38,059 nucleotides of DNA from Streptomyces inhibens (GTDB lineage Bacteria; Actinomycetota; Actinomycetes; Streptomycetales; Streptomycetaceae): assembly GCF_003389455.1 (NCBI RefSeq), contig NZ_QUAC01000248.1:33899-71957 (forward strand), in the 5' to 3' direction. Below are positions 23,354-32,032 of the stretch, piece by piece. The translations under genes were made by a program, and so were the position numbers. The stretch's first letter is position 1. Every line of letters begins with the position of its first letter. Under the pieces are notes generated by a model, which was given only the letters and a program-made list of their open reading frames with translations, did no database searches and was not told the DNA's origin.

Positions 23354-23969
23354 GGATGTGTGGGGTCTCCGATCATGTGCGGCCCGCCGGGCGGCCCGCG
23401 TAGGCCTGTCGCGGTGCTTTCCTCGGCATCCGCGGTACGGGGAAGACCACTTGAGTGGAGTGACGGTTGTACCCGAGGCCGGATTTCGGTACCCGGCACG
23501 GCCGTTGTACCGCTTGGGCCCGGCTGCGGGACGGGCCCGATTCCGGTGTGCGCGGCGCGTAACCCGTTCATCTGCGACCACTCCTCGCCCTGGTCGCTGA
23601 TCTGGTCCGCCGCTGGGAAGGCTGAGCGTCGGCTGCGCTTTCCGGGCCGGCTGGCCTACGGGAACGACGGGAGGTGTAGGCGAGTTGGAGATCGCCGCGA
23701 CACCGTGCCGCAGCCTTCAGGCACGCAAAATCCGGTCTCACGAGCCGTGACCGCGCAGGTGGACCACACCGTGCACGACAGCCTCGTCGGCCTGCACCAG
23801 TTGAGACGGCCAACCCAGCGAAGCTGTGTGGTCACAGCACCAGGCGGCGGGATTTCGTGTCGGCAGTGCCCGAAGGGGAGGTGTGCGCTGGGCAGTTGAG
23901 GGGTGGGCGTAGCGTCTGTGCCGACCGGCAGTGAAGCGTGCCGGTCCGTACAGAGCATGGGGGTTCGGG
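23354..23969. other. Divergent intergenic region
   Basis: About 615 bases between the FG-GAP gene (leftward) and the DUF3515 gene (rightward). It should carry both promoters. No convincing gene; the reading frames extending through it are continuations or shadows of the neighbours. Confidence 0.4.
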
Positions 23970-24449
23970 ATGGTTCGGCTTTCTCGTCGGTCGCGTGTCG
24001 CGGTGGGTGTGGCCGCCGCCGGGATCGTGGTCGCCGGCGCGATGGTGATACGTGAGGTGAACTCGCCCACGTTCGGCGTCGAGCCCGCGGCGAAGGGCGG
24101 TGCGCCGGAGTGCACGCGGATCGCGAAGGACTACCCGGACCGCCTCAACGGGCAGGAGCGGGATCACACCGATCTGCCGGGGGTTGCTGCTTGGGGTGGT
24201 GGGGCGGTGGTGCTCCGCTGTGGGCTGACTCCGCCCCGCCCGACGACTGATGCGTGTGTCAATGTCGACGACGTGGACTGGGTGCTGCGGGAAGCCAAGT
24301 CGCAGGACGGACGGAAGCTGCTCATCACGTACGGGCGCCACCCAGCGGTAGAGGCCACCATCTCTGGCCAGGGCTCCGGGATCGACGTGCTCCTCGTGGA
24401 GTTGAGCAAGACCGTGAAGCCGATCCGGCAGCACGAGCACTGCCTCTGA
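23970..24449 (+). CDS. DUF3515-type membrane-anchored protein
   Basis: 159 aa from the ATG at 23970 (MVRLSRRSRVAVGVAAAGIV); a GTG 39 bases upstream is an alternative start. One N-terminal membrane anchor is followed by an extracellular domain with the DUF3515 landmarks as I recall them: PECTRIAKDYPD, VAAWGGGAVVLRCGL, TTDACVNVDDVDWV, LLITYGRHPAVEATI and ELSKTVKPIRQHEHC. Four cysteines probably form two disulfides. The family is restricted to actinobacteria and its function is unknown. In many actinomycetes it sits by the thiL/ddl region; that context is absent, so this is probably a second copy. Confidence 0.85.
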   Translation: MVRLSRRSRVAVGVAAAGIVVAGAMVIREVNSPTFGVEPAAKGGAPECTRIAKDYPDRLNGQERDHTDLPGVAAWGGGAVVLRCGLTPPRPTTDACVNVDDVDWVLREAKSQDGRKLLITYGRHPAVEATISGQGSGIDVLLVELSKTVKPIRQHEHCL

Positions 24450-25007
24450 AACCTGCGCCTCAAACGGGGGGGTTGGAACGGGGGGTTGGGGCGATGTGGA
24501 CAAGGTCTTGTGAGAGTCATCAGGTCGTGTCGGCGGAGGTGCGGGGTGCGGGGTACGACCTGCGCTGACGCATCGTTCCGGCCGGTATGGGGCGAAGCGG
24601 GGCGGGGCGGGCATCGCCGGTGGTCGGCGGACGGCACGCGGGAGAGCATCCTGCGAGCCGTCCGGGCCGGCGCTGGCGCGGAGGGCGCCTGTCGCGGCCT
24701 GAGGCGGTGGGCCCTTCCGGCCCGTGCGTCAGTTATTGCCCGTGGGCCCGGCCGGGCGGAGTGCATCTGCTCGGCCGGGCCAGTCGATTGACTCGTCCGT
24801 GTACGTCCCGATTCGTAGCTGCTCAGGACACCTTGCGGATCCTTTCGGCGTTCGGTAGCCGCGGGTCCGCGCCGCGCAGCGCGCATCTTGACTGCACTCG
24901 GCTACCCGTCGTGGGGCGCGCACGACGCGCCGATTCGACCCCCGGCCCTCCCTGTCGTGCCGTTTCACGCAGGATGCCCGGCCGGGGCCGCGGGCGGCAG
25001 CCCGCCG
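24450..25007. other. Gene-free spacer
   Basis: About 560 bases between the ends of two convergent genes. All frames are Arg/Pro/Gly-rich shadows. Poly-G runs directly after the DUF3515 stop and several GGCC-rich inverted repeats (for example near 24760-24785) are present, but no well-formed terminator could be fixed. Confidence 0.4.
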
Positions 25008-25379
25008 TTACCGCGCCCAGGGCAGAACGCGGGTGCCCTCGGCGCCGGGGACCGAGGCGAGGCCGTCGCAACGCATCGCGACGTGTGCCTGGGCCGCCTG
25101 GGGGGCGTGGGCCTGGCGGACCAGGTCCGGCGGGAGGATCACGGTCCGGCCGGCCGAGATCTTCTCGGTGCGGCCGGCGCAGGTGATTTCCAGGGTGCCG
25201 GCGGTGACCGTCCATACCTGTTCGCGGCTGATGGCGTGTTCGGGGCCGGTGGAGCCGGCTTCCATCGCGACCGTCCAGGTGCTGAGTTCGGCGCTTCCCC
25301 GGCTGGGGGTGGCGAGGGCGGTCATGGTCGCGTTGGGGGAGGCGGTGACGTTCTCGGGCGAAGGGGTGATCACGTGCAC
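25008..25379 (-). CDS. Cupin-domain protein
   Basis: 123 aa from the GTG at 25379, which has GAGGAC seven bases upstream; a second GTG at 25373 overlaps the previous stop (GTGA) and is also possible. The sequence is a single cupin barrel: STWTVAMEAGSTGPEHAIS (motif 1 region), then EQVWTVTAGTLEITCAGRTE and ISAGRTVILPPDLVRQAHA (motif 2 region). Only some of the usual metal-binding His residues are evident. It is translationally linked to the VOC gene upstream. Small stand-alone cupins often bind metals or small ligands; substrate unknown. Confidence 0.8.
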   Translation of the reverse strand: MHVITPSPENVTASPNATMTALATPSRGSAELSTWTVAMEAGSTGPEHAISREQVWTVTAGTLEITCAGRTEKISAGRTVILPPDLVRQAHAPQAAQAHVAMRCDGLASVPGAEGTRVLPWAR

Positions 25380-25786
25380 GGGGCGTCCTCGTCTTCCGTG
25401 GAGCGGGTGGGGGTGGTCCATTCGACGAGCTGGATGACGACTCCGTTGGGGTCGGTCATCTGGAAGAGACGCTCGCCCCAGGGCTCTTCACGCAGGGGCA
25501 TGGTGATGGGGGCACCTTCGCCACGCAGACGCGCTTCTTCCGCTTCGAGGTCGGTGACCGTCAGCGCCAGGATCAGGCCGGCCGCCTGCTGGTCGCGTTG
25601 CTCGTCCGGGAGGATCTCGATGCCCCGGCGGAGCAGAACGATGTCGACGGCGGCGTCGTCACGGGTCAGGGAGGCGAAGCCGTCGTCGGCCATGGCCACC
25701 TGGTAGCCGAGGTGGGTGGTGAGGAAGTCGCGGGAGGCGTCCACGTCGGCGACGGTCAGAGAAAGGGTGGAGACAGAGACGTTCAC
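25370..25786 (-). CDS. VOC/glyoxalase-fold protein
   Basis: 138 aa from the GTG at 25786, with GAGGAG upstream. Two beta-alpha-beta-beta-beta modules are visible: VSTLSLTVADVDASRDFLTT ... LGYQV and LILALTVTDLEAEEARLRGEG ... PWGERLFQMTDPNGVVIQLVEW. The DPNG-x-x-(I/V)-x-L-x-E/W ending is the standard VOC signature. The family includes glyoxalases, dioxygenases and antibiotic-binding resistance proteins. The stop overlaps the cupin start. Divergent from a TetR regulator, it likely belongs to a small inducible operon that deals with a toxic small molecule. Confidence 0.88.
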   Translation of the reverse strand: MNVSVSTLSLTVADVDASRDFLTTHLGYQVAMADDGFASLTRDDAAVDIVLLRRGIEILPDEQRDQQAAGLILALTVTDLEAEEARLRGEGAPITMPLREEPWGERLFQMTDPNGVVIQLVEWTTPTRSTEDEDAPCT

Positions 25787-25825
25787 GGCGGCTCCTCGGC
25801 AGGTGTGTGGCGGGCTGATCGGTTG

Positions 25826-25990
25826 TCAGTAGGTGCGGCGCGGCGCGTGGTACTGAGTGCGGATGGGTGCCTTGCGACGGCCGGTGCGGGGCAGGTCGCG
25901 GATCGGGCGCTGGCCGGTCGGGGCCGGACCGGCGCCCTGGGCGGCGGCGAGCTCCGTGGTGTTGAGCCCCGTGGTGTTGAGCTTTCGCAT
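25826..25990 (-). CDS. 54-aa basic peptide with internal duplication
   Basis: ATG at 25990 (MRKLNTTGLNTTELAAAQGA), AAGGGAAGAG about 10-15 bases upstream, TGA at 25826. The start codes a duplicated L-N-T-T-(G/E)-L unit: CTCAACACCACGG(G/A)GCTC occurs almost back to back. The rest is Arg/Pro-rich and ends HAPRRTY. No family is recognised. It is first in the putative operon with the VOC and cupin genes and closest to the divergent regulator. It could be a real small peptide (even a precursor) or a leader ORF. Confidence 0.5.
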   Translation of the reverse strand: MRKLNTTGLNTTELAAAQGAGPAPTGQRPIRDLPRTGRRKAPIRTQYHAPRRTY

Positions 25991-26015
25991 ATACGACTCT
26001 TCCCTTGAGGCGAAC

Positions 26016-26083
26016 TTTGCTACGGACGTAACTTTACGTGCAGCGCACCGCGTGCGTCAAGGGTAATTTTGCTACGGGTGTAA
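26016..26083. promoter_or_regulatory. Two operator-like repeats between divergent genes
   Basis: TTTGCTACGGACGTAA at 26016-26031 and TTTGCTACGGGTGTAA at 26068-26083 (14 of 16 identical, 52 bases apart). The first contains the palindrome TACG-GA-CGTA, the second a weaker version. One lies 26 bases before the peptide start at 25990, the other 10 bases before the TetR start at 26093, so each could block one promoter. Probable TetR binding sites and autoregulation. Confidence 0.65.
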
Positions 26084-26092
26084 TATTCCCTC

Positions 26093-26734
26093 ATGGGTAT
26101 CGACACGTTGGGACTCCGCGAGTCCAAGAAGCAGGAGACCAGGCAGCTGATCTCCGACCACGCCACCCGGCTCTTCATGGAGCAGGGCTTCGAGCAGACG
26201 ACCATCACCGAGATCGCCACCGCGGCCCGGGTCGCCAAGAAGACGGTCACCAACTACTTCCCGCGCAAGGAGGACCTGGCCCTCGATCACCACGAGGAGT
26301 TCACCGCGAGCCTGGCCCGCGCGGTCACCGATCGGGCCGCCGGTGAGTCGGCGCTCACCGCGCTGCGGCGGGAGTTCAACACCGCCCTTGAGGAGCGCAA
26401 CCCCGTCGCGGGCTTCGCCGGCCCCGAGTTCGCCCGCATGATCGCCGACAGCCCCACCCTCACCGCCCGCCTGCGCGACCTCCACGACCAACGAGAAGAA
26501 GCCCTCGCCGTGGCACTCGCCGACGCCGCTCCCCCCGCAACCCCGGCCATCGCCCCCCGAGCCGCCGCGGCTCTCCTCGCCGCCGCCCACCGCCTGCTGT
26601 TCCGGCGCATCCAGGAACTCACGCTCGCCGGGCACCCCAACGACCGGATCGCGACCACCGTGGCCCCGGAGGCGGCACACGTCTTCGACCTCCTCGCCGC
26701 CTCCCTCGGCGACTTCCCCGCTGCCGTGGAATGA
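26093..26734 (+). CDS. TetR-family transcriptional regulator
   Basis: 213 aa. The N-terminal TetR helix-turn-helix is clear: ESKKQETRQLISDHATRLFM, then GFEQTTITEIATAARVAKKT and VTNYFPRKEDL. This matches the family (the 'YFP(R/S)KE' close of the recognition helix). The C-terminal two thirds are helical and Ala-rich, ending with a ligand-binding-type domain. It is divergent from the peptide-VOC-cupin operon, and two copies of a shared motif sit in the 102-base gap. It probably represses that operon and itself until a ligand binds. Confidence 0.93.
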   Translation: MGIDTLGLRESKKQETRQLISDHATRLFMEQGFEQTTITEIATAARVAKKTVTNYFPRKEDLALDHHEEFTASLARAVTDRAAGESALTALRREFNTALEERNPVAGFAGPEFARMIADSPTLTARLRDLHDQREEALAVALADAAPPATPAIAPRAAAALLAAAHRLLFRRIQELTLAGHPNDRIATTVAPEAAHVFDLLAASLGDFPAAVE

Positions 26735-26952
26735 CGCTGCCCGTGACGGGAGACCGACGTACGGCCGCACGGCACACCGCAGGCACCACACCCCTCTCTT
26801 CCAGGTGCGCAGTGCGGCCACCGAGAGCGGTGGCGGGACCACCACCACCGCTCCGATCCGGCTACCGGCCTGTTGTGAAAGTGGATTTGGGTTCTCGCCC
26901 GCCAGCCTGCGGCCGGCCCGGACTGTCAGTGCCCGTCGCTACGGTGCCGCTT

Positions 26953-27675
26953 ATGACCGACACCACTTTCTGGACCTGCCCACCCGACCAAGAAGTCCGG
27001 GGACATAGCGAGGACCACACCCTCACCCTCCTCCTTCCCCCCTTCCCCACGGGCACCGTGAACCTGCCACCCCACGACCCGGTACGGGCTCGCCATTTCG
27101 CCGAAAACCTCGACACCGTCGACGAGATCCTCGAAGAGCTGCCCCCCGGCTCCGCAGGCCACCATCTGGCTCTGGAGACGCGGGCGGACCTGGACATCAT
27201 CAAGGTGGGCTGCTGGGGCAACCTCATCTCCATCTCCGACCCGGCCCTGGCCGAGAGCATGGGCGATTTGCCGCTGCTCGGGGCATCCACCACTCTCCGC
27301 GAGCGCTACCCCGACGCCCGGATCGTCGGATCGGCCCACGTCGACTGCGGAGAAGACCACACCGAAGACATCATCCAGCTCCCCGGCGGTGTGATGCTGC
27401 ATGCCGAAGGCTGGCCCTGCGTGGAACCGTTGGACGTCACCGGCGACCCTCAGGCCGTCGTGCGTGCTCTCGGCATCAGCCCTGAGACCCTCGCCGAGGC
27501 AGAGATCGACCTGGACGCGGCGTCCGACGAAAACGACTGGCAGGCCCTGGGCCGGCTCGCGCTCGGACCGTGCGACCCGTGGGGCCGCCCGGACCTCCAG
27601 ATGTCCGTCTTCCGCGTCCGCCACACCAGCAGCGCCACGTTCCGCATGAGAGAGACCTGGTTCTTGAACCGGTAA
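26953..27675 (+). CDS. DUF6333-like cytosolic protein
   Basis: 240 aa from the ATG at 26953 (MTDTTFWTCPPDQEVRGHSE); the ribosome site is weak and a GTG 12 bases upstream is possible. No signal peptide or membrane segment. Landmarks: LTLLLPPFPTGTVNLPPHDP, AENLDTVDEILEELPP, ADLDIIKVGCWGNLISISD, ARIVGSAHVDCGEDHTEDI. I recall similar Streptomyces proteins as DUF6333, but this name is from memory. Function unknown. The composition, acidic and aromatic, is unlike an enzyme with clear motifs. Confidence 0.7.
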   Translation: MTDTTFWTCPPDQEVRGHSEDHTLTLLLPPFPTGTVNLPPHDPVRARHFAENLDTVDEILEELPPGSAGHHLALETRADLDIIKVGCWGNLISISDPALAESMGDLPLLGASTTLRERYPDARIVGSAHVDCGEDHTEDIIQLPGGVMLHAEGWPCVEPLDVTGDPQAVVRALGISPETLAEAEIDLDAASDENDWQALGRLALGPCDPWGRPDLQMSVFRVRHTSSATFRMRETWFLNR

Positions 27676-28060
27676 CGATCCGGAAGCCGGCTCCAGGCCG
27701 CCCGCGCGTCGTGCCCGATTCACAGTCCCCTGCAGTCCACATCGGGGGCGAGGTGATCTCCGGAAGATGCGGGCGGCGGGGATCGTGGCGACGCCATCGG
27801 CTTTCCGAATGCCGCTGAGGCTGCCGAAGTCAGCAAGTTGTCAGCATCGTTCCCTGCCGCGTCCCCTTGCGGCGAGGTACGCCCGCGGGACGGTGGGGAT
27901 CGGGGGCGATCGGGAGCGCGGCAGCCCGGCTTCCGGCGAAGACAGCCGTATGCAATTGGATGGCGGTGTCCACGGCGCCACCGGTGGGCCCGTGGGCACC
28001 GGACACACTCGCCCACACCTCCGGTAACCTGGATCTTTCCCCGCAGGAGGAGTTGCATCA
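27676..28060. other. Promoter spacer before the second AfsR-like gene
   Basis: About 385 bases without a credible ORF on either strand. It must hold the promoter of the regulator at 28061, whose ribosome site CAGGAGGAG ends 9 bases before the start. Confidence 0.4.
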
Positions 28061-30814
28061 GTGGAGTTCCGGCTGCTCGGAGCGGTCTCCGTCGCCACCG
28101 AGATCGGCGAACTGCCACTCGGCCCCGCCAAGCGGCGCAGCCTGCTCGCCGCTCTGCTGCTCAGGCCCAACCACCCGGTGCCGGTGGACCAGCTGACGGC
28201 CGCGCTGTGGGATCACGAACCGCCGCAGCGTGCCCGCAGCGTCATCCAGGGACATGTGTCGCGTCTGAGGGTCCTGCTCGCCGGTGCGGACGCCGAAATG
28301 TTCGGTGTCGAACTGGTCACTCAGGGCCCGGCGTACGTCCTGCGGATGCCGGAGACCTTGCTGGACGCCCATCGCTTCGAAGAGCTGGTGACGCTGGCTC
28401 GCAGTCAGCGTGCGCCGGCCGACGCCGTGGCGATGTATCAGGAGGCGCTGTCTCTGTGGCAGGGGCCCGCGCTGACGGGCGCGTATCCGAGTCAGCCGTT
28501 GCAGGCCGCCGCGCACGCGCTGGAGGAGCTTCGGCTGACCTGCGTGGAGTTGCTGGCCGCGGGCTACACGCGGATGGGTGAGCACGCCCGGGCTGCGGCC
28601 GTGCTGCGCGCGGAGGCGGATGTCCATCCGCTGCGCGAATCGCTGTCCGCCGGGCTCGTGAGGGCGCTTCAGCGTGCGGGGCGCCGCTCGGAGGCGCTCG
28701 ACTGGTTCCACCGCACCCGGCGGCTGCTCGCCGACGAGCTGGGGGTCGATCCGGGACGGGAGCTGGCGGACGCCTACGCGGTGGTGCTGCGCGGGGAGGA
28801 TGACGATGCGGCGCAGGCCCCGGCTCCGGTCCCGCCGCCTGTGCCTGTGCCCGTACCCGTGCCCGTCACGGCGCAGGTGCCATCAAGTGTCCTCCACTCG
28901 GGCACGGTCGACCTGCTCCCGCGCATGCCGCGCGGCTTCCACGGGCGCGCAGCCGAACTCACCGCACTCTCCAGGGTCGCCGCCGGTGAAGCACCCGTCT
29001 GCCTGGTCACCGGGCCGGCTGGAGTGGGTAAGACGGCGCTCGTGGTGCACTGGGCCCACCGCAACCGCGACCGGTTTCCCGGCGGTCTGCTCTACGCCGA
29101 CCTGCGCGGTTTCAGCGATACGGGAGAGCCGACCCTCGTCGAGGTACTGCGCGAGTTCCTGCTGGCGCTGGGGGTTCCACCGCGCCGGATACCGGAGTCG
29201 GCCAGCGGTGCGTCCGCGCTGTTCCGGTCTCTTGCCGCCGACCGTCAGCTCCTTGTCGTACTCGACAATGTGCGCGGCTCCGAGCAGGTCAGAGAGTTGC
29301 TGCCGGGCGGCGCCCGATGCGTCACCGTGGTCACCAGCCGGTACCGGCTGCGCGGCCTGATCGCCTCCGATGCCGCCCGTCCCGTCCCCGTGGACGTCCT
29401 CGAACCGGAAGACAGCACGGCCCTGCTTGCCGCGGTGCTCGGAAAGGAACGGGTACTCGCGGAGGCGGTGGCCGCTCGGCGGCTTGCCGAGTTGTGCGGT
29501 GGGCTTCCCCTCGCGCTACGGGTGACCGCCGCCAGGCTGGCGGATCAGCCGGACTGGTCCCTGAGCGCGATGAGCGTCGAACTGTCCGACGAGTCACGCC
29601 GTTTGAGTCTGCTGGACGTGGAGGACACGGGCGTACGGGCGGCGCTGAGGCTCACCGTACGCCGGCTGCCCGAAGGCGCCGCGCACCACTTCGCGCATCT
29701 CGGCCGCCACCCCGGCACACACGTCGACCGGTATACGGCGGCGGCCCTGGCGGACACGGACCCGGACACGGCCGAGGCCGCGCTGGACCGGCTCACCGCG
29801 GCACACCTCGTCACCCGGACCGCGCCGGACCGCTGGACACTGCACGATCTCGTACGGCTGTACGCGCGCGGCCTGGACACGGGACCCGACACCCTGGTGC
29901 GGATGCTCGACCACAGTGTGGCCACCGCCCTGGCCGCGGCCGGCGCGGCCGAGCCCGGCGACGAGTCGTGTTTCGCACAGCCTGCGGACTTCCATCCCCC
30001 GCAGGCGGTAAGGGAGTTCGCGGACCGGGACCAGGCCATGGCCTGGTACGCGGCCGAGCGTGACGATCTGACGCTGGCGGCGGCCGCCGCACACACCGCC
30101 GGACTGCACAGCAGGACCTGGCGGATCGTCCTGGCCATGTGGCCGCAGATGGTGTGGCGGGTCCTTGACGGCTGGACTCCCCTGCTGCAGACAGCACTTG
30201 AGGCGGCGCGGGCCGATGCCGACACCCGCGCGGAGTCGCGGATCCTCGCCCTGCTCGGATGGGTGCTGACCGAAGAGGGCCGCACCCATGAGGCGCTGGT
30301 CCATCTGGAGGCCGCCCCCGTGCTCGCCTCCCGGGCCGGCGATGCGCGCGGCGAAGCGACCGCACTGGTCAATCTGTCGCTCGCCCAAGCGGCGCTCGGC
30401 AGCCCGGAGGAGGCGGCCGAGGGCTGCGCACAGGCGGCACGGCTCGCTCGCGGCGCCAACGACCGGCACACCGAGCGGCTGGCCCTCTACCACCTCGCCC
30501 GACATCAACTCGCCGCCAGGGAATGGCAGTCGGCCCTGGAGACGTCCACCGCCGCGCATGCCCTCGACGACCCCTCGGACACATCGGCGGCGTCCCGGGT
30601 GCTGTTGCTCACGGTGGCCGGGGAGGCGTTGCTGGGGATGGGTGCCGAGACCGAGGGCGTCCGGCGGCTTGAGGAAGCAGCGCGCGAGGCGGAGTCGTGC
30701 GGCTACGACGACGGTGCGGTACGGGCGCTGGGCGCGCTGCTGCGGGTGTCGGCGGATGTGGGGCTCCAGGCACGGTACGACACGGCGATGGTACGGCTCA
30801 TGGCCGGGACGTGA
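28061..30814 (+). CDS. AfsR/SARP-type regulator, second copy
   Basis: 917 aa from the GTG at 28061, preceded by GCAGGAGGAG. Same architecture as the regulator at 9507-12353 but clearly diverged: winged helix (MEFRLLGAVSV ... KRRSLLAALLLRPNHPVPVD, residues 1-95), activation domain (about 100-245), a linker with a Pro-Val repeat (PVPVPVPVPV, about residues 260-270), NB-ARC ATPase with P-loop GPAGVGKT (about 318-325) and LLVVLDNVRGSEQV, then helical TPR-like repeats (EARADADTRAESRILALLGW). Such proteins activate antibiotic or developmental genes. The next gene, a lipoprotein 134 bases downstream, is not an obvious biosynthetic target. Confidence 0.92.
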   Translation: MEFRLLGAVSVATEIGELPLGPAKRRSLLAALLLRPNHPVPVDQLTAALWDHEPPQRARSVIQGHVSRLRVLLAGADAEMFGVELVTQGPAYVLRMPETLLDAHRFEELVTLARSQRAPADAVAMYQEALSLWQGPALTGAYPSQPLQAAAHALEELRLTCVELLAAGYTRMGEHARAAAVLRAEADVHPLRESLSAGLVRALQRAGRRSEALDWFHRTRRLLADELGVDPGRELADAYAVVLRGEDDDAAQAPAPVPPPVPVPVPVPVTAQVPSSVLHSGTVDLLPRMPRGFHGRAAELTALSRVAAGEAPVCLVTGPAGVGKTALVVHWAHRNRDRFPGGLLYADLRGFSDTGEPTLVEVLREFLLALGVPPRRIPESASGASALFRSLAADRQLLVVLDNVRGSEQVRELLPGGARCVTVVTSRYRLRGLIASDAARPVPVDVLEPEDSTALLAAVLGKERVLAEAVAARRLAELCGGLPLALRVTAARLADQPDWSLSAMSVELSDESRRLSLLDVEDTGVRAALRLTVRRLPEGAAHHFAHLGRHPGTHVDRYTAAALADTDPDTAEAALDRLTAAHLVTRTAPDRWTLHDLVRLYARGLDTGPDTLVRMLDHSVATALAAAGAAEPGDESCFAQPADFHPPQAVREFADRDQAMAWYAAERDDLTLAAAAAHTAGLHSRTWRIVLAMWPQMVWRVLDGWTPLLQTALEAARADADTRAESRILALLGWVLTEEGRTHEALVHLEAAPVLASRAGDARGEATALVNLSLAQAALGSPEEAAEGCAQAARLARGANDRHTERLALYHLARHQLAAREWQSALETSTAAHALDDPSDTSAASRVLLLTVAGEALLGMGAETEGVRRLEEAAREAESCGYDDGAVRALGALLRVSADVGLQARYDTAMVRLMAGT

Positions 30815-30948
30815 GCCAACGCCGCGGACCGTGGCGTTAGCGGGACATCAGCCGCGCGTGAGCCGAACGCCAACGGGTCCGGCCAGGCTGGTCTCCACAG
30901 CGGGATCGACTCCACGAGTCCCGCACGACCGCACGGGGGAACCTCAGC

Positions 30949-31686
30949 ATGCGTACATTCCGTATCGGCACCACTGCCCTGGCCGCCGCCACCGCCGCAC
31001 TGGCCCTGACCCTGACCGCCTGCGGCGGCTCGGACAGCGGCAGCGGTGTGAAGGCCGACGCGAGCCAGGGCGGCGGCACGGCCGAGGGCTCGAAGAACAC
31101 GGACAAGACGGCGGGAACGGGCGGCGACAAGGGGACGGGGACGAGGTCGTCCCAGGCGTCCACCGGGCAGGGCACTTCCGGATCCGGCTCCGGGTCCGGC
31201 TCCGGCTCGCGTTCCGGTTCCGCTTCCGGCAAGGTCACCGTCGTCGACTCCACCGGCACCCGTCCGTGCAACGGCGACGAGATGTCCTACTCCGTACTGC
31301 ACCGCTTCCCGAAGCAGCAGGGCGAGCACCTGCTGATCACCGCACGGAATGCCGACTCCAAGCCCTGCTGGGTCACTTCGTATCCGTCCGTGATCCTCGG
31401 GGACACCTCGAACGTCCTGCGCCACTCGCCCAAGGACGCCCCGGGCGGCAGCACCCGGATCACGGTCAAGCCCGGCGGCAAGGTCTACTCCGCCGTGAAC
31501 CTCTTCACCGACAGCGCGAAGACCCACACGTCGGCGGACCTCTCCCTCGCCCTGCGCGACCAGACCGGCGACACCGGCCCGGGCACCGACCAGCAGGCCT
31601 TCGACAGCAAGGGCGTGCCGTCGAAGTTCACCTGGTCCAGCGCCGACGTCACGAACTGGAACACCGCCAAGCCTTACGACTTCTGA
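30949..31686 (+). CDS. Lipoprotein with DUF4232 domain
   Basis: 245 aa. ATG at 30949 with GGGGGAACC upstream. Signal peptide MRTFRIGTTALAAATAALAL with lipobox LTAC-GG (Cys about 25). A low-complexity linker follows, including (Ser-Gly)n SGSGSGSGSGSRSGSASG. The C-terminal domain has DUF4232 features: RPCNGDEMSYSVLHRF, HLLITARNADSKPCWVTSYP, and RITVKPGGKVYSAVNL, with two cysteines probably bonded. It is anchored outside the cell membrane. Function unknown; family common in Streptomyces. A terminator hairpin lies 55 bases after the stop. Confidence 0.88.
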   Translation: MRTFRIGTTALAAATAALALTLTACGGSDSGSGVKADASQGGGTAEGSKNTDKTAGTGGDKGTGTRSSQASTGQGTSGSGSGSGSGSRSGSASGKVTVVDSTGTRPCNGDEMSYSVLHRFPKQQGEHLLITARNADSKPCWVTSYPSVILGDTSNVLRHSPKDAPGGSTRITVKPGGKVYSAVNLFTDSAKTHTSADLSLALRDQTGDTGPGTDQQAFDSKGVPSKFTWSSADVTNWNTAKPYDF

Positions 31687-31740
31687 TCAGGCCCCGCTCA
31701 GGCGCTGTGAGTGCCCTCTCGACTTGAGATCACCGAACCC

Positions 31741-31774
31741 GACGCCCCGCCAGCCACCAGGCTGACGGGGCGTC
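31741..31774 (+). terminator. Rho-independent terminator hairpin
   Basis: Arms GACGCCCCGCCAGCC and GGCTGACGGGGCGTC, 15 bases with a single mismatch, ACCA loop, followed by a short T-rich GTTCTC. It ends the lipoprotein transcript. Confidence 0.85.
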
Positions 31775-31804
31775 GTTCTCCGCGTCTGCACGTCCGTCGG
31801 CCCC

Positions 31805-32022
31805 GGGACCTCGAAGCGCGGCATCCGCCACCGCATCGCGCCCGCAAGGACATCGAGTCCTCACAGCGGCTCGGCCGCCACCGATGGGTCGTAGATCGGA
31901 CCGTGTCCTGGCTCGCCGGCTGCCGACGCCTGCACCGCCGCTACGAACGCAAGGCGGAACACTTCCTCGCCTTCGTCGGCATGGCCGCAGTCCTCATCTG
32001 TCACCGCCGCCTCACCAGATGA
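31805..32022 (+). pseudogene. IS5-family transposase C-terminal remnant
   Basis: The frame ending at 32022 reads ESSQRLGRHRWVVDRTVSWL, AGCRRLHRRYERKAEHFLAF and a closing CHRRLTR. This is the end of the DDE transposase of IS5-group elements, where the motif '(R/K)RLGRHRWVVERT(V/F)(S/A)WL..(Y/F)RRL..RYER' carries the last catalytic Glu (Asp here: VVDRT). Just upstream, in the -1 frame, SKRGIRHRIA continues the same protein backwards, so a frameshift lies near 31842. All earlier parts and both inverted ends are missing. It is a dead fragment. Confidence 0.8.
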
Positions 32023-32032
32023 GACGACACCG

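Noticed and set aside
21965..23899. 644-aa plus-strand ORF
   Set aside because: Antisense to the FG-GAP protein; its regular Val/Gly/Arg pattern mirrors the repeat blades on the other strand.
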